NCBI GenBank assembly: GCA_017633985.1
Contig: JAGBOF010000019.1
Coordinates: 62,001 to 126,000, forward strand
Reading direction: 5' to 3'
DNA from: Bacteroidales bacterium
GTDB taxonomy: Bacteria; Bacteroidota; Bacteroidia; Bacteroidales; P3
Length of the DNA: 64,000 nt
The number at the start of each line of letters is the position of its first letter. Within the stretch, counting starts at the first letter, position 1. The position numbers and the translations under genes are program-made. Under the pieces are notes generated by a model. It was not told the origin of the DNA, did no database searches, and saw only the letters and a list, made by a program, of their open reading frames with translations. Positions 62,820-64,000 of the stretch are shown here, in pieces.

Positions 62820-64000
62820 TTATTGTAATTCATGAATTACAAGACCGCTTCTTAATTTAGGTTCGAACCAAGTGGATTTAGGCGGCATAATGTTGCCCGT
62901 ATCTGCTATTTCCATCAATTGGTTCATCGAAACAGGATAAAGAGCGAAAGCAACCTTCATTTCACCGCTGTCAACTCTGCGTTTCAATTCGCCAAGTCCT
63001 CTGATACCGCCTACGAAATCTATTCTCTTGTCAGTTCTAAGGTCTTTAATACCCAAAACCTTGTCAAGAACATTTTCGGACAATATGCTTACATCCAAAA
63101 CTCCGATAGGGTCGTTTGCATCGTACGTACCGTCTTTTGCATTCAATTTGTACCAGAATCCGTTCAAGTACATGGAATATTCATGCAACTTCGAAGGTTT
63201 GTATATCTCCGCACCCATCTTTTCAACGGTGAAAGTTTCTTCAACAGCCTTGATAAAATCTGCTTCACTCAATCCGTTAAGATCTTTAACTACGCGGTTG
63301 TAGTCTATAATATGCAATTGGGATGCAGGGAATATAACAGCCATGAAGTAATTGTACTCTTCCTCTCCCGTATGGTTAGGATTCTTTGCTTTTCTCTCCA
63401 TTCCCACGTTAGCACCTGCTGCACTTCTGTGGTGACCGTCGGCAATATATAAATAAGGTATATCCTTATCGAAGATTTCTTCTATCTTTTTGATTTTAGC
63501 CGCATCATTGATTACCCAGAACGTGTGACCAAAACCGTCTTCCTTTGCAACGTAATCATAAACAGGTTTTTCGTTCTTTACAATACCTTCAACGATTGCG
63601 TCAATTTCCTTATTGTCAGGATAAGCAAAGAAAACAGGCTCCAAATTAGAGTTGGTAACGTCTATAATCACCTGTCTTTCGGCTTCTTTTTTCTTAAGGG
63701 TCAATTCGTGTTTCTTAATTTTTCCCTCAACGTAATCTTCTGCGTAAGCACATCCTACAATACCGTATTGAGTCCTGCCGTCCATGGTTTGGGCATATAT
63801 ATAAAGTTTAGGTTCCTTATCCTGAACCAACCAGCCCTTTGCTTTGAAATCGTTATATGTCTTGGCAGCCTGTTCAAATACTTCAGGAGCGTTGCTCGGC
63901 GTACCTTCTTTCAAATCTATTTCGGCTTTAGTGATGTGAAGCAACGAATAAGGGTTGTCTTTTGCCAATTCCCTTGCTTCTTCACTGTTAATAACGTCGT
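62820..64000 (-). CDS. DUF1015 family protein, start beyond window
   Basis: At least 393 residues; the frame continues without stop to the window end, and the codons before the internal TTG at 63968 read DVINSEEAREL, as expected for this family, so the true start is upstream. Recognised by PYLYIADGHHRSAAGAN (HH with Asp), FMAVIFPASQLHIIDYNR and the ending PPKSTWFEPKLRSGLVIHEL. DUF1015 proteins occur widely and in Bacteroidota lie next to serine biosynthesis genes; function is unproven. Confidence 0.88.
   Translation of the reverse strand, partial: DVINSEEARELAKDNPYSLLHITKAEIDLKEGTPSNAPEVFEQAAKTYNDFKAKGWLVQDKEPKLYIYAQTMDGRTQYGIVGCAYAEDYVEGKIKKHELTLKKKEAERQVIIDVTNSNLEPVFFAYPDNKEIDAIVEGIVKNEKPVYDYVAKEDGFGHTFWVINDAAKIKKIEEIFDKDIPYLYIADGHHRSAAGANVGMERKAKNPNHTGEEEYNYFMAVIFPASQLHIIDYNRVVKDLNGLSEADFIKAVEETFTVEKMGAEIYKPSKLHEYSMYLNGFWYKLNAKDGTYDANDPIGVLDVSILSENVLDKVLGIKDLRTDKRIDFVGGIRGLGELKRRVDSGEMKVAFALYPVSMNQLMEIADTGNIMPPKSTWFEPKLRSGLVIHELQ

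Noticed and set aside
63966-63968. TTG at 63968 as start of the DUF1015 gene
   Set aside because: The codons upstream read DVINSEEAREL, which fits the family, so the true start is beyond the window.

Overview
The window reads as a low-GC Bacteroidales chromosome (phylum Bacteroidota); I cannot fix the family. Support comes from a C-terminal SprA fragment and a type 9 secretion (T9SS) cargo protease, a MurF-alanine racemase fusion, TonB-dependent receptors with a DUF4249 partner, an S46 dipeptidyl-peptidase, a very long TamB-like protein, lipoproteins with Asp-rich tails after the lipid cysteine, and about twenty promoters carrying the Bacteroidota -7 box TAnnTTTG. Coding is dense with standard stop codons. 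I saw no tRNA, rRNA, CRISPR array, transposase or phage gene.

Layout. 1-6.3 kb: sprA end, two small secreted beta proteins and a distant third, an unknown membrane protein, a YfhO-family protein. 6.5-14.8 kb: gyrB, a threonine-dehydrogenase-like epimerase, an HU-like protein, murF-alr, a GH29 fucosidase. 15-17.3 kb: operon of GT2 glycosyltransferase, sigma factor and GNAT acetyltransferase. 17.4-21.7 kb: tgt, LptF/G permease, GH3-family enzyme, sufE. 22-27 kb: Bcr/CflA exporter, then TonB receptor plus DUF4249 lipoprotein. 27-37.5 kb: mnmE, htrA, a 41-aa lipoprotein, nth, EEP hydrolase, lipoprotein, yggS, holB, four-helix protein, DHOD-like enzyme, TPR protein. 37.7-46 kb: TonB receptor, beta-CASP nuclease, overlapping operon (lipoprotein, GH25 lysozyme, 2-hydroxyacid dehydrogenase), barrel-like protein and ugd. 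46-64 kb: S46 peptidase, TamB, GNAT, phosphate butyryltransferase, PAS protein, radical SAM enzyme, bcp, deoxyhypusine-synthase-like enzyme, cobalamin/iron-type binding protein, M6 T9SS protease, lipoprotein, DUF1015 protein (start off the window).

The most striking signal is not a gene. Fourteen intergenic spaces carry arrays (called family A here) of three to six short near-palindromic cores (ACGGCGT/ACGCCGT, AATCAGGCTGATT, TCGCTGATT, TCTGCGA, CGCAGATT) whose central GC dinucleotides recur every 21 bp (20-22), i.e. two helical turns. Thirteen of fourteen lie at gene 3' ends, in seven of the nine convergent gaps; several are bounded by perfect terminal inverted repeats of 18-19 bp. A second family (B, three copies) has the same five-unit architecture at a 22-bp period, with GC-rich arms around three A/T-tract units, and lies 60-115 bp upstream of promoters. 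Both look like undescribed phased repeat systems, either expanded bidirectional terminators or arrayed sites for a nucleoid protein.
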